Source of the DNA: Haloarcula litorea
GTDB lineage: Archaea; Halobacteriota; Halobacteria; Halobacteriales; Haloarculaceae
Assembly: GCF_029338195.1 (NCBI RefSeq)
Contig: NZ_CP119779.1
Location: 3,100,001-3,164,000, forward strand
Direction: 5' to 3'
Length of the DNA: 64,000 bases
A program made the position numbers and the translations under genes. The notes below the pieces were generated by a model. It had not been told where the DNA came from. It searched no databases and saw only the letters and a list, made by a program, of their open reading frames with translations. Positions 1 through 8,831 of this stretch are shown here, in pieces (positions within the stretch are counted from its first letter, which is position 1; each line of letters starts with the position of its first letter).

Positions 1-207
1 GGTCCGGCGCGCCCGGCCCAGCGCGAAGAAGGCCGACGAGCGCTCGTCGAGGTGGGAGTAGACCGTCACGGCCGGGTGTTCGGCGACGGCGACGGTCAGC
101 GGCGTCGACCGACTCCCGGGCGAGACGCAGACGGCGTCGACGCCGCCGGCGACCAGCTCCGCGACGAGCGTCTCGGCCCAGAGCGTGTTCGCGTTCGGGT
201 ACCCCAT
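1..207 (-). CDS. menD: MenD (SEPHCHC synthase), N-terminal part; runs off the window
   Basis: Thiamine-diphosphate enzyme that joins isochorismate and 2-oxoglutarate in menaquinone synthesis. Only the first 69 codons are in the window. The reading starts MGYPNANTLWAETLV and continues with GVDAVCVSPGSRSTPLT and a HLDERSSAFFALG segment, which is the typical start of MenD with its ThDP-binding glutamate region. The ATG at 207 lies just after the menF stop (208-210), so menF and menD form one transcription unit read leftward. The rest of the protein is outside the window. Confidence 0.88.
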   Translation of the reverse strand, partial: MGYPNANTLWAETLVAELVAGGVDAVCVSPGSRSTPLTVAVAEHPAVTVYSHLDERSSAFFALGRARRT

Positions 208-1539
208 CTATTCGAGCTCGTCGAGCATCGGCCGGTACTTGAGCTGGATCTCGTCCCACTCGCGGTCGGGGTCGCTGTCGGCGACGATGCCCGCCCCGGC
301 GAACAGCGTCGCGGTCGCACCGCGGGCCAACGCCGAGCGGATGCCGACGGCGAACGTGCCGTTGCCGGCGGCGTCGACCCACCCGACGGGGGCGGCGTAC
401 CAGCCGCGGTCGAACGCCTCGGTCTCGCGGATCGTCCGCAGCGCCTCGTCCGGCGGGAGCCCGCCCACGGCCGGCGTCGGGTGGAGCGCCTCGACGAGGT
501 TCAGGACGTGTTCGTCGCGGTCGAGCTCCGCGGTGATCGAGGTCCGGATGTGCTGGACCGTCGCCAGCCGGCGGACCGACCGGTCGCCGATGCGCACCGA
601 CGACGCGAACGGCTCCAGCTGGTCGCGGATCGTCTCCGCGACGAGTTCGTGTTCGTGGGCGTCCTTCTCGCTGTCCAGCAGGTCGGCGGCGAGCCACTCG
701 TCCTCGGCGGGAGTGTCGCCCCGACCGGTCGATCCGGCCAGCGCCTCGGTCCTGACGGTCCGGCCCCGCAGCGAGACCAGCCGCTCGGGCGTCGCGCCGA
801 AGAACGTCCCGCCGTCCTCGGGCGAGAACAGGAAGCGATAGCAGTCGGGATACGTCTCCGCGAGGCGCGCGAGCGCGTCGGGCACGGACAGCTCCGAGCG
901 CAGGTGGGTGCGCAGCGCCTGCGCGAGCACGACCTTCCGAAGGCGGCCGCTGTCGACCTGCTCCAGTGCGCTCCCGACCTGTTCGTGCCAGACGGCCTTC
1001 GAGGGCGTCCGTTCCCGACGCTCGACCCCGGGTGGGGCGGCCGTCGACTGCGGGTCGGCGTCTTCGAGGCGAGCGTACCACTCGTCGAGCAGTTCCTCGG
1101 CCTCCTCGGCGGCCGACGGACCGACCCCAGTCGTCGTGAGCCAGGCTCCGCCCTCCGCCGCGGCGACCTGTACCGACGGCAGGAAGAACATCGCGCTCGG
1201 GAAGCCGTCCCACGTCGCGTCGCCGTCCTCGCCGTCGTGGAAGGCGAAGCCGCCGAACAGGCGGGGCCGAGCCACGTTCGGGAGCGTGGTCGGGAGCTCG
1301 AAGGCGTCGAACAGGGCCGTCGCGGCCTCGCGGACGTCGTCGAACCGAGTCGGACCGGCGGCGGTGATCGTCGTGGCCGCGCCGCTGGCCGCCATCGACT
1401 CGGACGGCGTCGCCCACGCGAACCGCGGCCGGGTCTCGGCGTCGAGGACGGGCCGGAGCGACCCGGCGTCCAGCCGCCGGCCCCGCGCGACGACCGTCGT
1501 CTCGGAGACAGCCGACACACCGTCACCCAGAGGTTCCAT
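208..1539 (-). CDS. menF: Isochorismate synthase MenF
   Basis: Chorismate-binding enzyme converting chorismate to isochorismate, first committed step of menaquinone synthesis, the respiratory quinone of haloarchaea. The 443-residue product has the family C-terminal signature GAGIVADSDPDREWDE about 30 residues from the end, and the upstream FLFSPEDGGTFFGATPERLV segment typical of chorismate-utilising enzymes. A GTG one codon upstream (1542) would add one residue; the ATG at 1539 is preferred. It sits directly upstream of menD on the same strand, which supports MenF over a salicylate or anthranilate enzyme. Confidence 0.9.
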   Translation of the reverse strand: MEPLGDGVSAVSETTVVARGRRLDAGSLRPVLDAETRPRFAWATPSESMAASGAATTITAAGPTRFDDVREAATALFDAFELPTTLPNVARPRLFGGFAFHDGEDGDATWDGFPSAMFFLPSVQVAAAEGGAWLTTTGVGPSAAEEAEELLDEWYARLEDADPQSTAAPPGVERRERTPSKAVWHEQVGSALEQVDSGRLRKVVLAQALRTHLRSELSVPDALARLAETYPDCYRFLFSPEDGGTFFGATPERLVSLRGRTVRTEALAGSTGRGDTPAEDEWLAADLLDSEKDAHEHELVAETIRDQLEPFASSVRIGDRSVRRLATVQHIRTSITAELDRDEHVLNLVEALHPTPAVGGLPPDEALRTIRETEAFDRGWYAAPVGWVDAAGNGTFAVGIRSALARGATATLFAGAGIVADSDPDREWDEIQLKYRPMLDELE

Positions 1540-1716
1540 CACTCCGACGTTAGGATTCCGCCCCTTTGAGCCTGACTATCGCCGCGACCGACGGCGTTCG
1601 GCCGCGCTGTCGACAGCCGGTAGTTTTCGAAACCGAAAACGGACGTTCGTGAGCCACAACTTCAGGTCGTAGTGAGAGAATAACGTTTGTGGAATCGTGT
1701 GAACACCCCCGCCACA

Positions 1717-1724
1717 TTTAAATA
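1717..1724 (+). promoter_or_regulatory. TATA box for the ribbon-helix-helix gene
   Basis: TTTAAATA in a G+C-rich setting, 29-36 bases before the ATG at 1753. The spacing fits an archaeal promoter giving a leaderless or very short-leader transcript. Confidence 0.6.
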
Positions 1725-1752
1725 GGCCTTGGGCAAAGACCCCTACGTTGCG

Positions 1753-1968
1753 ATGCCAAAGGTAGAGATCAACATCCCTGAACACTTGGAGATGCAGATC
1801 GCCCAGATGGTCGAGAAGGGTGAGTTCCTCAACCGCGAGGAAGCCATCGAAGACCTCCTCTCGACGGGACTGAAGGCCTACAAGACCTCCGGTCCGCAGG
1901 ACGAAGACGACGAGCCCGGTTTCGAGGAAGACGGTATGATGGGTCACGACGACGAGTACGTCTTCTGA
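1753..1968 (+). CDS. Small ribbon-helix-helix (CopG-like) protein
   Basis: 71 residues. The first 45 read as a ribbon-helix-helix fold: a short strand (KVEINIPEHL), then helices with the GEFLNREEAIEDLLSTGL pattern usual for CopG/Arc-type regulators. The C-terminal third is very acidic with a flexible tail ending DDEYVF. The likely role is a dimeric DNA-binding regulator; the target is unknown. The ATG at 1753 is chosen because it starts the conserved MPKVEINIP segment and lies at leaderless distance from a TATA box. Similar small proteins are common in haloarchaea (family knowledge, not searched). Confidence 0.75.
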   Translation: MPKVEINIPEHLEMQIAQMVEKGEFLNREEAIEDLLSTGLKAYKTSGPQDEDDEPGFEEDGMMGHDDEYVF

Positions 1969-2003
1969 TGGCGACGGATCGTCTGGTAGCTCTTCTCAAG
2001 TAA

Positions 2004-2011
2004 TTCTTATA
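2004..2011 (+). promoter_or_regulatory. TATA-like box for the UPF0058 gene
   Basis: TTCTTATA lies 29-36 bases before the ATG at 2040, consistent with a leaderless transcript. Confidence 0.5.
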
Positions 2012-2039
2012 CGAATTGCGGCGCATAGAGCAGACAACA

Positions 2040-2321
2040 ATGCACAAGGACGAACTTCTGGAGCTACACGAGCAGATGGTGACCATCATGGAGTTCTTCC
2101 GGGACGAGATGGACAGCACTGACCCGGAGCTGTTCGATCCGTACCAGGAACTCGACGTGCGCCCCTCCGACGTCCACAAGTCCAAGAGCGAGCACAAACA
2201 CGCCGTCTTCGTGCTGGGGAACGCGCTGGCGACGGCGATGAGCGAGGACGAGTTCTCCGACGCGGGCCGGGTCGGCAAGCGGATGGCCGAACTCGCCGAG
2301 GACGCCGAGAACAAGCTGTAA
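2040..2321 (+). CDS. UPF0058 family protein
   Basis: 93-residue, mostly helical, acidic protein beginning MHKDELLELHEQMV. The pattern (LxxLHEQMVxIMEFF, then a central HKSKSEHKHAVFVLGNAL segment) matches the archaeal UPF0058 family, whose function is not established. The start at 2040 is preferred over an upstream in-frame start because the family begins here and the TATA box sits at leaderless spacing. It is a single gene, meeting the leftward wHTH gene tail to tail 8 bases downstream. Confidence 0.75.
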   Translation: MHKDELLELHEQMVTIMEFFRDEMDSTDPELFDPYQELDVRPSDVHKSKSEHKHAVFVLGNALATAMSEDEFSDAGRVGKRMAELAEDAENKL

Positions 2322-2328
2322 GCGGTCG

Positions 2329-2841
2329 CTACTCGTCGTGCAGGTCGGTGAACATCTCCGGGTCCGTCCGGAACTTCAGGACGTTGTGGACCACGGAGTT
2401 GCGCACGTTCTGGACCAGCTCGCCGTGTTCCTTGTAGAACTCGTGAATCCAGCGTGACTCGGCCTGCCGCGTCGGGAACATCATCACGGACTTCCACTGG
2501 TACTCCCCGTCCGAGAGGAAGTAAAAGAGCGTGTGCCGGTCGTCGCGGATCTCGACCATCGCGTCGTGCCACGCGTCCGCGAAGTGCTCGGGGTTGAACT
2601 TGAACTCGAACAGCGCGAAGTTGAACAGCGCCTCGTTCGGGACGATCGCCTCCCGGAAGACGTTCTCCTCGCGCATCTTCCGGAGGGAGTCGTTGACCGT
2701 GACGTGGGAGACGTCGATGTCGTACTTCTCCGCGAGGATGTCCGCCAGCTCCCGGGAAGACCGGTGCGGGTCGGCGGCCAGCTCTCGGAGGAGGTAGACG
2801 TCGCGGGCGCGGAACTCCCAGTCCGGTCCGTCGCGTACCAT
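2329..2841 (-). CDS. Winged-helix transcriptional regulator (Lrp/AsnC-like DNA-binding domain)
   Basis: 170 residues. Residues 8-65 form a winged helix: ARDVYLLRELAADP, HRSSRELADILAEKY, then VSHVTVNDSLRKM as the recognition helix. The remaining 100 residues are alpha/beta and rich in aromatics (FNFALFEFKF, HTLFYFLSDGEYQW) and could be a ligand or dimer domain, but are not a canonical RAM domain. It is probably a haloarchaeal-specific regulator; the target is unknown. The neighbouring crotonase gene is on the same strand upstream in the reading direction, only 40 bases away, so co-regulation is possible. Confidence 0.75.
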   Translation of the reverse strand: MVRDGPDWEFRARDVYLLRELAADPHRSSRELADILAEKYDIDVSHVTVNDSLRKMREENVFREAIVPNEALFNFALFEFKFNPEHFADAWHDAMVEIRDDRHTLFYFLSDGEYQWKSVMMFPTRQAESRWIHEFYKEHGELVQNVRNSVVHNVLKFRTDPEMFTDLHDE

Positions 2842-2881
2842 ACCGACACTCCCGTTGCAGCCCGTATGACAGTTTCGGGGA

Positions 2882-3676
2882 TCAGTGACCCTCGAACTCG
2901 GGGTCGCGCTGCTCCATGAACGCCCGCGCGCCCTCCTCGTGGTCCGCCGTGGTGAACGCCAGTCCCTGGGCGGTGGCCTCGCGGTCCAGCGCCTGTTCCA
3001 GGGAGGACTCGCTCCCGCGGTTCAGCAGGCGCTTGGCCTGCGTGAGCGCGACTGTCGGCCCCTCGGCGATGGTCGAGACGACGTTCTCGACGCCGTCCTC
3101 GAACTCGTCGGCTTCGAACAGGCGGGTGAACACGCCCAGGTCGCGGGCCGCGTCGGCGTCGAGCAGTTCGCCGGTGAACACCAGTTCCTTCGCCTTGTTC
3201 GGGCCGACGATGCGGGGCAGGAAGTACGAGACGCCGGAGTCCATCGCCAGCCCGACCTGCCGGAAGCCGAACCCGATCTTCGCCTCGGGGCTGGCCAACT
3301 GCACGTCACAGGCCAGCGCCAGGCCAGCGCCGGCCCCGAACGTCGCGCCGTCGATCTTCGCGACGACGGGGAGCCGGCAGTCGTGGACGACCCTGACGAC
3401 CTCGTTGATCGAGGAGACCACCAGTTCGACCCGCTCGGCCGGCGGCGTGTCCTCTGCGACCCCGGTCAGCATCGCGTCGATGTCGCCGCCCGCACAGAAC
3501 GCCGGCCCGTTGCCCTCCAGGACGACCGCGCGGGCGTCGCTGTCGGCGATGGTCTCGAAGTGCTCGGCCAGTCGATCCGCGGTCTCGGCCGCGAGCGCGT
3601 TGCGCGCGTCGGGTCGGTTCAGCGTCACCGTCGCCACGCCGTCGTCGATGTCGAGCAGGACGTCGTCGGCTGCCAT
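2882..3676 (-). CDS. Crotonase-superfamily enzyme, PaaG-like isomerase type
   Basis: 264 residues with the enoyl-CoA hydratase/isomerase fold: GNGPAFCAGGDIDAML (first oxyanion loop) and KIDGATFGAGAGLALACDV (second loop). The two glutamates of true enoyl-CoA hydratases are absent: the GGGCEL position reads GAGAGL and the QPEI position reads FRQV. Instead it has the LAMDSGVSYFLPRIVG segment, typical of PaaG-type isomerases, where the Asp acts as base. I therefore infer an isomerase acting on unsaturated or aromatic-ring-derived acyl-CoAs rather than a hydratase. No other phenylacetate genes lie nearby. Start is the ATG at 3676. Confidence 0.8.
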   Translation of the reverse strand: MAADDVLLDIDDGVATVTLNRPDARNALAAETADRLAEHFETIADSDARAVVLEGNGPAFCAGGDIDAMLTGVAEDTPPAERVELVVSSINEVVRVVHDCRLPVVAKIDGATFGAGAGLALACDVQLASPEAKIGFGFRQVGLAMDSGVSYFLPRIVGPNKAKELVFTGELLDADAARDLGVFTRLFEADEFEDGVENVVSTIAEGPTVALTQAKRLLNRGSESSLEQALDREATAQGLAFTTADHEEGARAFMEQRDPEFEGH

Positions 3677-3772
3677 ACCCCCCACCTCCGACGCCAGCGA
3701 GAAAAGCGTGCCGTCGGCCACCCCAACCCTGTTGGGTGCGCCTTTTTGCGGGCCGGGACCGACGGAACCGGT

Positions 3773-5176
3773 ATGCGTCTCCACTGGCACCGGCGGGACC
3801 TGCGGGCGACGGACAACGCGGGGCTGGCCCCCGCGAGCGCGGACGACCCGGTCGTCCCGCTCTTCGTCTTCGACCGCGACGTGCTCGACCACGCCGGCCC
3901 CCCGCGGATCGCGTTTCTGCTCGACGCGCTGGACAGTCTCCGGTCGTGGTACCGCGAGCGGGACGGCGACCTCGTCGTCGCCCACGGCGACCCCCGCGAG
4001 GTGGTTCCCGAGGTGGCTCGGGAGTACGACGCGGACGTGGTGACGTGGGGCAAGGACTACTCGGGACTGGCCCGCGAACGGGACGCCGCCGTCCGGCAGG
4101 CGCTGGACGCCGTCGACGTGGCCCGCGAGGCCGTCCAGAACGCCGTCTGTCACGAGCCCGGCGAGATCACGACCAACGGCGGCGACCCCTACAGCGTGTT
4201 CACCTACTTCGGGAACAAGTGGCTCGACCGGGAGAAAGACGACCCCTACGACCCGCCGGCGGCCGACGCGCTCGCGGCCGTGGACGGCGACCCGCTCCCG
4301 ACCGTCTCGGAGTTGGGGTTCGACGAGCCCGAGGCCGACGTGCCCGAGGCCGGTACCGAGCGGGCACGACAGCTGCTCGCCGACTTCCTCGAGGAGGACG
4401 TCTACCGCTACGACGAGCGCCGCGACTACCCCGCCGACGGGTGTACCTCGCGGCTCTCGCCCCATCTGAAGTTCGGGACCATCGGGATCCGCGAGGTCTA
4501 CGAGGGGACCGAGGACGCCCGGAGCCGCGTCGAACCCGGCAGCGACCGCGAGGCGTCCGTCGAGGAGTTCCAGTCCCAGCTGGCCTGGCGGGAGTTCTAC
4601 ACGCAGGTCCTGTTCGCCAACCCCAACGTCGTCACGGAGAACTACAAGGAGTACGAACACGAGATCGAGTGGGACTACGACGAGGCCCACCTCCAGGCCT
4701 GGAAGGACGGCGAGACGGGCTACCCCATCGTCGACGCCGGGATGCGCCAGCTCCGCGCGGAGGCGTACATGCACAACCGCGTGCGGATGATCGTCGCCTC
4801 CTTCCTGACCAAGGACCTGCTCATCGACTGGCGGCACGGCTACGACTGGTTCCGGGAGAAACTGGTCGACCACGACACCGCCAACGACAACGGCGGCTGG
4901 CAGTGGGCCGCCTCGACGGGGACCGACGCGCAACCCTACTTCCGGGTGTTCAACCCGATGACGCAGGGCGAGCGCTACGACCCCGACGCCGAGTACATCA
5001 CGGAGTACGTGCCGGAACTCCGGGGGACCGACCCGGAGATCATCCACGGGTGGCACGAGGCGTCCCTGACCCAGCGGCGCAACGCCGCGCCGGACTACCC
5101 CGACCCGATCGTCGACCACAGCGAGCGCCGGGAGGAGGCGATCTCGATGTTCGAGCGGGCGAGGGGCGATGACTGA
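3773..5176 (+). CDS. phr: Deoxyribodipyrimidine photolyase (class I)
   Basis: Light-driven repair of cyclobutane pyrimidine dimers, important for sun-exposed halophiles. 467 residues: an alpha/beta antenna domain (MRLHWHRRDLRATDN...) and the helical FAD domain. Diagnostic segments are FQSQLAWREFYTQVL, GETGYPIVDAGMRQL, RMIVASFLTKDL and DNGGWQWAASTGTDAQPYF, which carry the FAD pocket, the tryptophan chain and substrate contacts. Cryptochrome-like paralogues exist in haloarchaea, but the conserved active-site segments favour CPD photolyase. Start at the ATG at 3773; an in-frame opening upstream is non-coding and antisense to the crotonase gene. Confidence 0.92.
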   Translation: MRLHWHRRDLRATDNAGLAPASADDPVVPLFVFDRDVLDHAGPPRIAFLLDALDSLRSWYRERDGDLVVAHGDPREVVPEVAREYDADVVTWGKDYSGLARERDAAVRQALDAVDVAREAVQNAVCHEPGEITTNGGDPYSVFTYFGNKWLDREKDDPYDPPAADALAAVDGDPLPTVSELGFDEPEADVPEAGTERARQLLADFLEEDVYRYDERRDYPADGCTSRLSPHLKFGTIGIREVYEGTEDARSRVEPGSDREASVEEFQSQLAWREFYTQVLFANPNVVTENYKEYEHEIEWDYDEAHLQAWKDGETGYPIVDAGMRQLRAEAYMHNRVRMIVASFLTKDLLIDWRHGYDWFREKLVDHDTANDNGGWQWAASTGTDAQPYFRVFNPMTQGERYDPDAEYITEYVPELRGTDPEIIHGWHEASLTQRRNAAPDYPDPIVDHSERREEAISMFERARGDD

Positions 5177-5299
5177 GCGGTAGCGAGAGGCGCGAACGAG
5201 ATGACGTTCCCCCGGGCGGACGCGCAGTGACCGGCCTCCGTGACCGGCGAAGCGGTTCTCGTCCGCCGGTCTGTGTGTCACGGTAGCATACGGCTCCTA

Positions 5300-5338
5300 A
5301 ACGTTTAACAGGCCGCCCCACGTCGGAATATGTGGAGG
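5300..5338 (+). promoter_or_regulatory. sod promoter region and Shine-Dalgarno
   Basis: An AT-rich TATA-like stretch (ACGTTTAACA, about 5301-5310) precedes a clear GGAGG at 5334-5338, nine bases before the ATG at 5348. A leadered transcript with a real ribosome-binding site is less common in haloarchaea and decides this start over the upstream in-frame ATG at 5330. Confidence 0.5.
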
Positions 5339-5347
5339 CGATTTCAT

Positions 5348-5959
5348 ATGTCCGAGCATTCCGAACCCGAGCTGCCACCGCTGCCGTACGACTACGACGC
5401 GCTGGAGCCACACATCTCCGAGCAGGTCCTCACGTGGCACCACGACACCCACCATCAGGGCTACGTGAACGGCCTCGAATCCGCCGAGGAGACCCTCGCC
5501 GAGAACCGCGAGTCCGGCGACCACTCCTCGACGGCCGGTGCGCTCGGCAACGTGACCCACAACGGCTGTGGGCACTACCTCCACACGCTGTTCTGGGACA
5601 ACATGTCCCCGAACGGCGGCGGCGAGCCCGACGGTGAGCTCGCCGACCGCATCGCGGAGGACTTCGGGTCCTACGAGGGCTGGAAGGCCGAGTTCGAGGC
5701 CGCCGCGTCGGCCGCCGGTGGCTGGGCGCTCCTGGTCTACGACCCCGTCGCGAAGCAGCTTCGCAACGTAGCGGTCGACAAGCACGACCAGGGCGCGCTC
5801 TGGGGCGCTCACCCCATCATGGCCCTCGACGTCTGGGAGCACTCGTACTACTACGACTACGGTCCGGATCGCGGCTCGTTCATCGACGCCTTCTTCGAGG
5901 TCGTCGACTGGGACGAGGTCGCAGACCAGTACCAGACCGCAGTCGGTCACTTCGAGTAA
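5348..5959 (+). CDS. sod: Superoxide dismutase (Mn/Fe type)
   Basis: Converts superoxide to peroxide and oxygen. 203 residues; metal ligands are visible in the usual order: His in TWHHDTHHQGYVNG, His in NGCGHYLHTLFW, and Asp/His in ALDVWEHSYYYDYG. Haloarchaeal enzymes of this family usually use manganese; the metal cannot be proven from sequence. It follows the photolyase gene by 171 bases on the same strand but has its own promoter-like sequence. Both genes address sunlight and oxygen damage. Confidence 0.93.
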   Translation: MSEHSEPELPPLPYDYDALEPHISEQVLTWHHDTHHQGYVNGLESAEETLAENRESGDHSSTAGALGNVTHNGCGHYLHTLFWDNMSPNGGGEPDGELADRIAEDFGSYEGWKAEFEAAASAAGGWALLVYDPVAKQLRNVAVDKHDQGALWGAHPIMALDVWEHSYYYDYGPDRGSFIDAFFEVVDWDEVADQYQTAVGHFE

Positions 5960-6001
5960 CGCTCCCCGCCAGCGATTTTTTCGCGCGCCACCCCCGAGCA
6001 G

Positions 6002-7669
6002 TCACGGCTCCGCCGGTCGCTCGACGGGCTCCCCGGTGACGCCGGTCACGGTCAGTCTGAACCCGCCCTGTTCGCTCTCGCCGACCGCGAGGTCCCAGCC
6101 GTGACTGGAGACGACGTGTTCCACGATGGCGAGGCCGAGCCCCGTCCCGTGCTCGGAGGTCGTGTAGCCGTGGTCGAACAGCGCGTCGCGCTCGTCCTCC
6201 GGGACACCCGGGCCGTCGTCGGCGACGGCGAACCCCCCGTCGGTGGCCGTGACGATCACCGTCACGTCCCGGCCGCCGTGTTCGACGCTGTTGCGAAAGA
6301 GGTTCTCGAACAGGCGGAGCAGCTGGTCCCGGTCCCCGACGACCGTCCGGTCCTCGGGTACCGACAGCGTCGCGTCGGCCGTGTCGACGTGGCCCCAGGC
6401 TGCGTTCGCGACGTCCGACAGCCGGAGCGACTGCTCGTCGAGACTGGACTGGTCGCGGGCCAGCGCCAGCACCTCGTCGATGAGCGCCCCCATCCGATCG
6501 TGAGCGTCCTCGACGCGGTCGAAGTGCTCTTCGTCGCCGGTCCGGCGGGCCAGCGCGAGGCTCCCGCCGGCGACGCTGAGCGGGTTCCGGAGGTCGTGTG
6601 TGACGACGCTGGCGAACTGGTCGAGCTGTCGGTTGCGTCGCTCGAGTTCGCGCTGGCGCTCCTTCTGCTCGGTGATGTCGTGGGCGAGGAACACCCGGCC
6701 GATGAGTCCGCCGAAGTCGTCGTACAGTGGCGAGACCTGCACGTCGAAGAACCGACCGTCCCGCTCGGCCTCGACGGTGACGGTCTCGTCGGTGCCGACG
6801 TCGTCGCAGTCCGCTTCGAGGTCCGCCATACCCCGCAGCACTCGCTCGACGGGTGCGCCGACCAGCGGCGTCACGTCGAACAGCTCCCGGCAGGCGTCGT
6901 TGACCTCGACGATCCGGCCGTCGGTGTCGACGACGAAGACGGCGCTGCTGAGCGAGTCGACCACTTCCCGTCGGGCCGCCGGCGAGATATCGAGAAAGCC
7001 GGCCTGTAGGACCGCCCACGTGAGCAGGATCCCGGTCAGGGAGAACGCGAGCGGCGTCAGGTCCACGGGGACGCCGCCGAACAGGTAGAGCGCGTTGCCG
7101 AACCACGGGGCGACGATGGCACCGAGGATAGCGTAGAGCTGCTTCCGCCGCAGTGCGTCCGTCGAGAGGGCGTACCTGACCAGCAGCGCGCTCCCGGCCG
7201 CCAGCAGCAGGTACGAGTAGCCGGCGTGGAGCCAGAACGCGACGCCGCTGTCGACGTGGTAGCCGAGCATCGCCGTCTCCGCCGGGCCGACGACGGTGTA
7301 GAGGAACGGGACCGGTTCGAGGGCGGTGACACCGAGGAGGAGCAGTGGCTCGACGGACAGCGCCGCGTACAGCTTGGGACCGAGATACTCGTCGTAGCCG
7401 GTGTAGGCCAGTGCGAACACGAACAGCCCGGCGACGGTCAGGACGACGCCGACGTACCACGCACGCGACCACAACAACGCCCACGGCGTCCCGCGGCCGG
7501 CGATAGCGGCGAACGCACAGAGACACCACACCGTCTGCCCGATGAGGACGACCAGCAGCGGCTTGGCCCCGGTTCGGTCCCGCCGATCCCAGGCGTACAC
7601 GCCGAGCGCGCCGACGACGACGGCGGTCGCCAGCAGAACGAGCGCGTACACGGCGAAAAACGAGACCAT
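6002..7669 (-). CDS. Membrane histidine kinase (7TM-PAS-HisKA-HATPase)
   Basis: 555 residues. The first 225 hold about seven hydrophobic helices, matching the archaeal 7TM histidine-kinase sensor region. A PAS domain follows (about 230-345, VVDTDGRIVEVNDACRELF), then the H-box FASVVTHDLRNPLSV, the N-box NLFRNSVEHGG, VADDGPGVP and HGTGLGLAIVEHVV. It should autophosphorylate and pass phosphate to an unlinked regulator; a HalX regulator lies 4 kb away. The signal is unknown. Start is the ATG at 7669. Confidence 0.9.
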   Translation of the reverse strand: MVSFFAVYALVLLATAVVVGALGVYAWDRRDRTGAKPLLVVLIGQTVWCLCAFAAIAGRGTPWALLWSRAWYVGVVLTVAGLFVFALAYTGYDEYLGPKLYAALSVEPLLLLGVTALEPVPFLYTVVGPAETAMLGYHVDSGVAFWLHAGYSYLLLAAGSALLVRYALSTDALRRKQLYAILGAIVAPWFGNALYLFGGVPVDLTPLAFSLTGILLTWAVLQAGFLDISPAARREVVDSLSSAVFVVDTDGRIVEVNDACRELFDVTPLVGAPVERVLRGMADLEADCDDVGTDETVTVEAERDGRFFDVQVSPLYDDFGGLIGRVFLAHDITEQKERQRELERRNRQLDQFASVVTHDLRNPLSVAGGSLALARRTGDEEHFDRVEDAHDRMGALIDEVLALARDQSSLDEQSLRLSDVANAAWGHVDTADATLSVPEDRTVVGDRDQLLRLFENLFRNSVEHGGRDVTVIVTATDGGFAVADDGPGVPEDERDALFDHGYTTSEHGTGLGLAIVEHVVSSHGWDLAVGESEQGGFRLTVTGVTGEPVERPAEP

Positions 7670-7752
7670 CCGTGCGTCACCATTCTGTCGACGGACAAAA
7701 CGATTCCGGCTATGTCGAGGGGTTTACACAGACCCTCGTCGTACCCGCGCCC

Positions 7753-8019
7753 ATGCCTGTCGACAAGGCCGAATTCGACGACGTCCGCTCGTTCGAACTC
7801 CACGAGCCGGCGGACGTGCTCGATACGGACAAGCTGTACACCATCCCGGAACTGGCCCGCCTCCTACAGGGCCTGCCGGTGGACGCCGAACTGAGCGACT
7901 TCAACGAGTCGGTGTTCATCGACTGGGCCATCCCGTGGATGATCTACTACCAGGACGACCTGGTGTTCGCCGAACCGGACGCGGAGGACGTGGTCGGGCT
8001 GTACGGTCTCGACGGATGA
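7753..8019 (+). CDS. Uncharacterised haloarchaeal protein
   Basis: 88 residues, acidic, soluble, no motif I recognise with certainty. It starts MPVDKAEFDDVRSFELHEP, with a TIPELARLLQGLPVDAELSDF segment and a WAIPWMIYYQDDLVF segment. The shape suggests a small alpha/beta protein and resembles haloarchaeal DUF entries. Its stop overlaps the next start as ATGA (8016-8019), so it is almost certainly co-translated with the downstream P-loop protein and may work with it. Confidence 0.65.
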   Translation: MPVDKAEFDDVRSFELHEPADVLDTDKLYTIPELARLLQGLPVDAELSDFNESVFIDWAIPWMIYYQDDLVFAEPDAEDVVGLYGLDG

Positions 8020-8831
8020 ACCTCCTCGTCGCGGGCAGCGACCGGGTCGACGCCGGCAAGACGACCTTCACCGTGGGGCTGCTCGCTCACACCGGCGCGC
8101 GCGGGTTCAAGCCCCGCGCCGGCAACAACTACTGGTTCGACCACGACGACTACCTGAGAGCCACGGAGGAGGGGCGACTGTACGGCAAGGACGCCGAGCG
8201 GCTGGCGGCGGCGTCGCCGGGCGACGTCCGGCCGGAGGAGATCAACCCCATCCACCGGCTCTGGCACCCGTCGCCGGGGCCGAGCACGGGCCTGCTCGGC
8301 CGCGAGGACCAGCAGTTCGTCGTCGACCGCGTCGGTCGGGACGGTGCCGGCGAGTTCGTCGTCAACGGCACCGTCGACGTCCCCGACGGCGTCGCGGAGC
8401 GGCTCCCGGTCGAGGCAGCGCCGCGTGTCACCTCCGTCCCCGACTTCAACGACCTGATGAGCGCGATGCACGCCGAGGCCCTGTCGGACCTGGCCGCGGA
8501 CGTCGCCGCCGCGGACCGCGCCGTCGTCGAGTCCTACGGGGACGTGGCACGGCCGCTCTCGGGGCTCGAACCGGACGCCGTCGCGGTCGTGGAACCGGGT
8601 CGTGCCCGGTTCTACGACGGTCGTCGCTACGCGAAGGCCTGCGAGATCGCGACTGGGAGCCCCGGCGACGGCCAACTGGAGGAGCGCGTCGACAACGTCG
8701 TCGACCTCATCGACCGGACGGGGGCCGTCCGACTGCCGGCGCTTGACGGCGAGACGCGAGCCGACCCCGAGGCCGTCGCCGAGGCCTACGACCACGCCTA
8801 CGACGCCCTGCTCGCGACCGCGTTCGACTAG
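8016..8831 (+). CDS. Predicted P-loop ATPase/GTPase
   Basis: 271 residues with an N-terminal nucleotide-binding motif in LLVAGSDRVDAGKTTF, a deviant Walker A related to dethiobiotin-synthetase and CobQ-like NTPases, since the first P-loop Gly is replaced. Later ESYGDVARPL and DAVAVVEPG could be the second nucleotide loop. The SPGPSTGLLGREDQQFVVD region is unusual. I do not know the substrate. Translational coupling with the 88-residue protein upstream (ATGA overlap) suggests a two-gene unit. The stop shares a CTAG with the convergent DUF302 gene. Confidence 0.7.
   Translation: MNLLVAGSDRVDAGKTTFTVGLLAHTGARGFKPRAGNNYWFDHDDYLRATEEGRLYGKDAERLAAASPGDVRPEEINPIHRLWHPSPGPSTGLLGREDQQFVVDRVGRDGAGEFVVNGTVDVPDGVAERLPVEAAPRVTSVPDFNDLMSAMHAEALSDLAADVAAADRAVVESYGDVARPLSGLEPDAVAVVEPGRARFYDGRRYAKACEIATGSPGDGQLEERVDNVVDLIDRTGAVRLPALDGETRADPEAVAEAYDHAYDALLATAFD

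Noticed and set aside
1576-1947. Minus-strand reading antisense to the ribbon-helix-helix gene
   Set aside because: The plus-strand gene has a TATA box, family pattern and acidic composition; the reverse frame has none.
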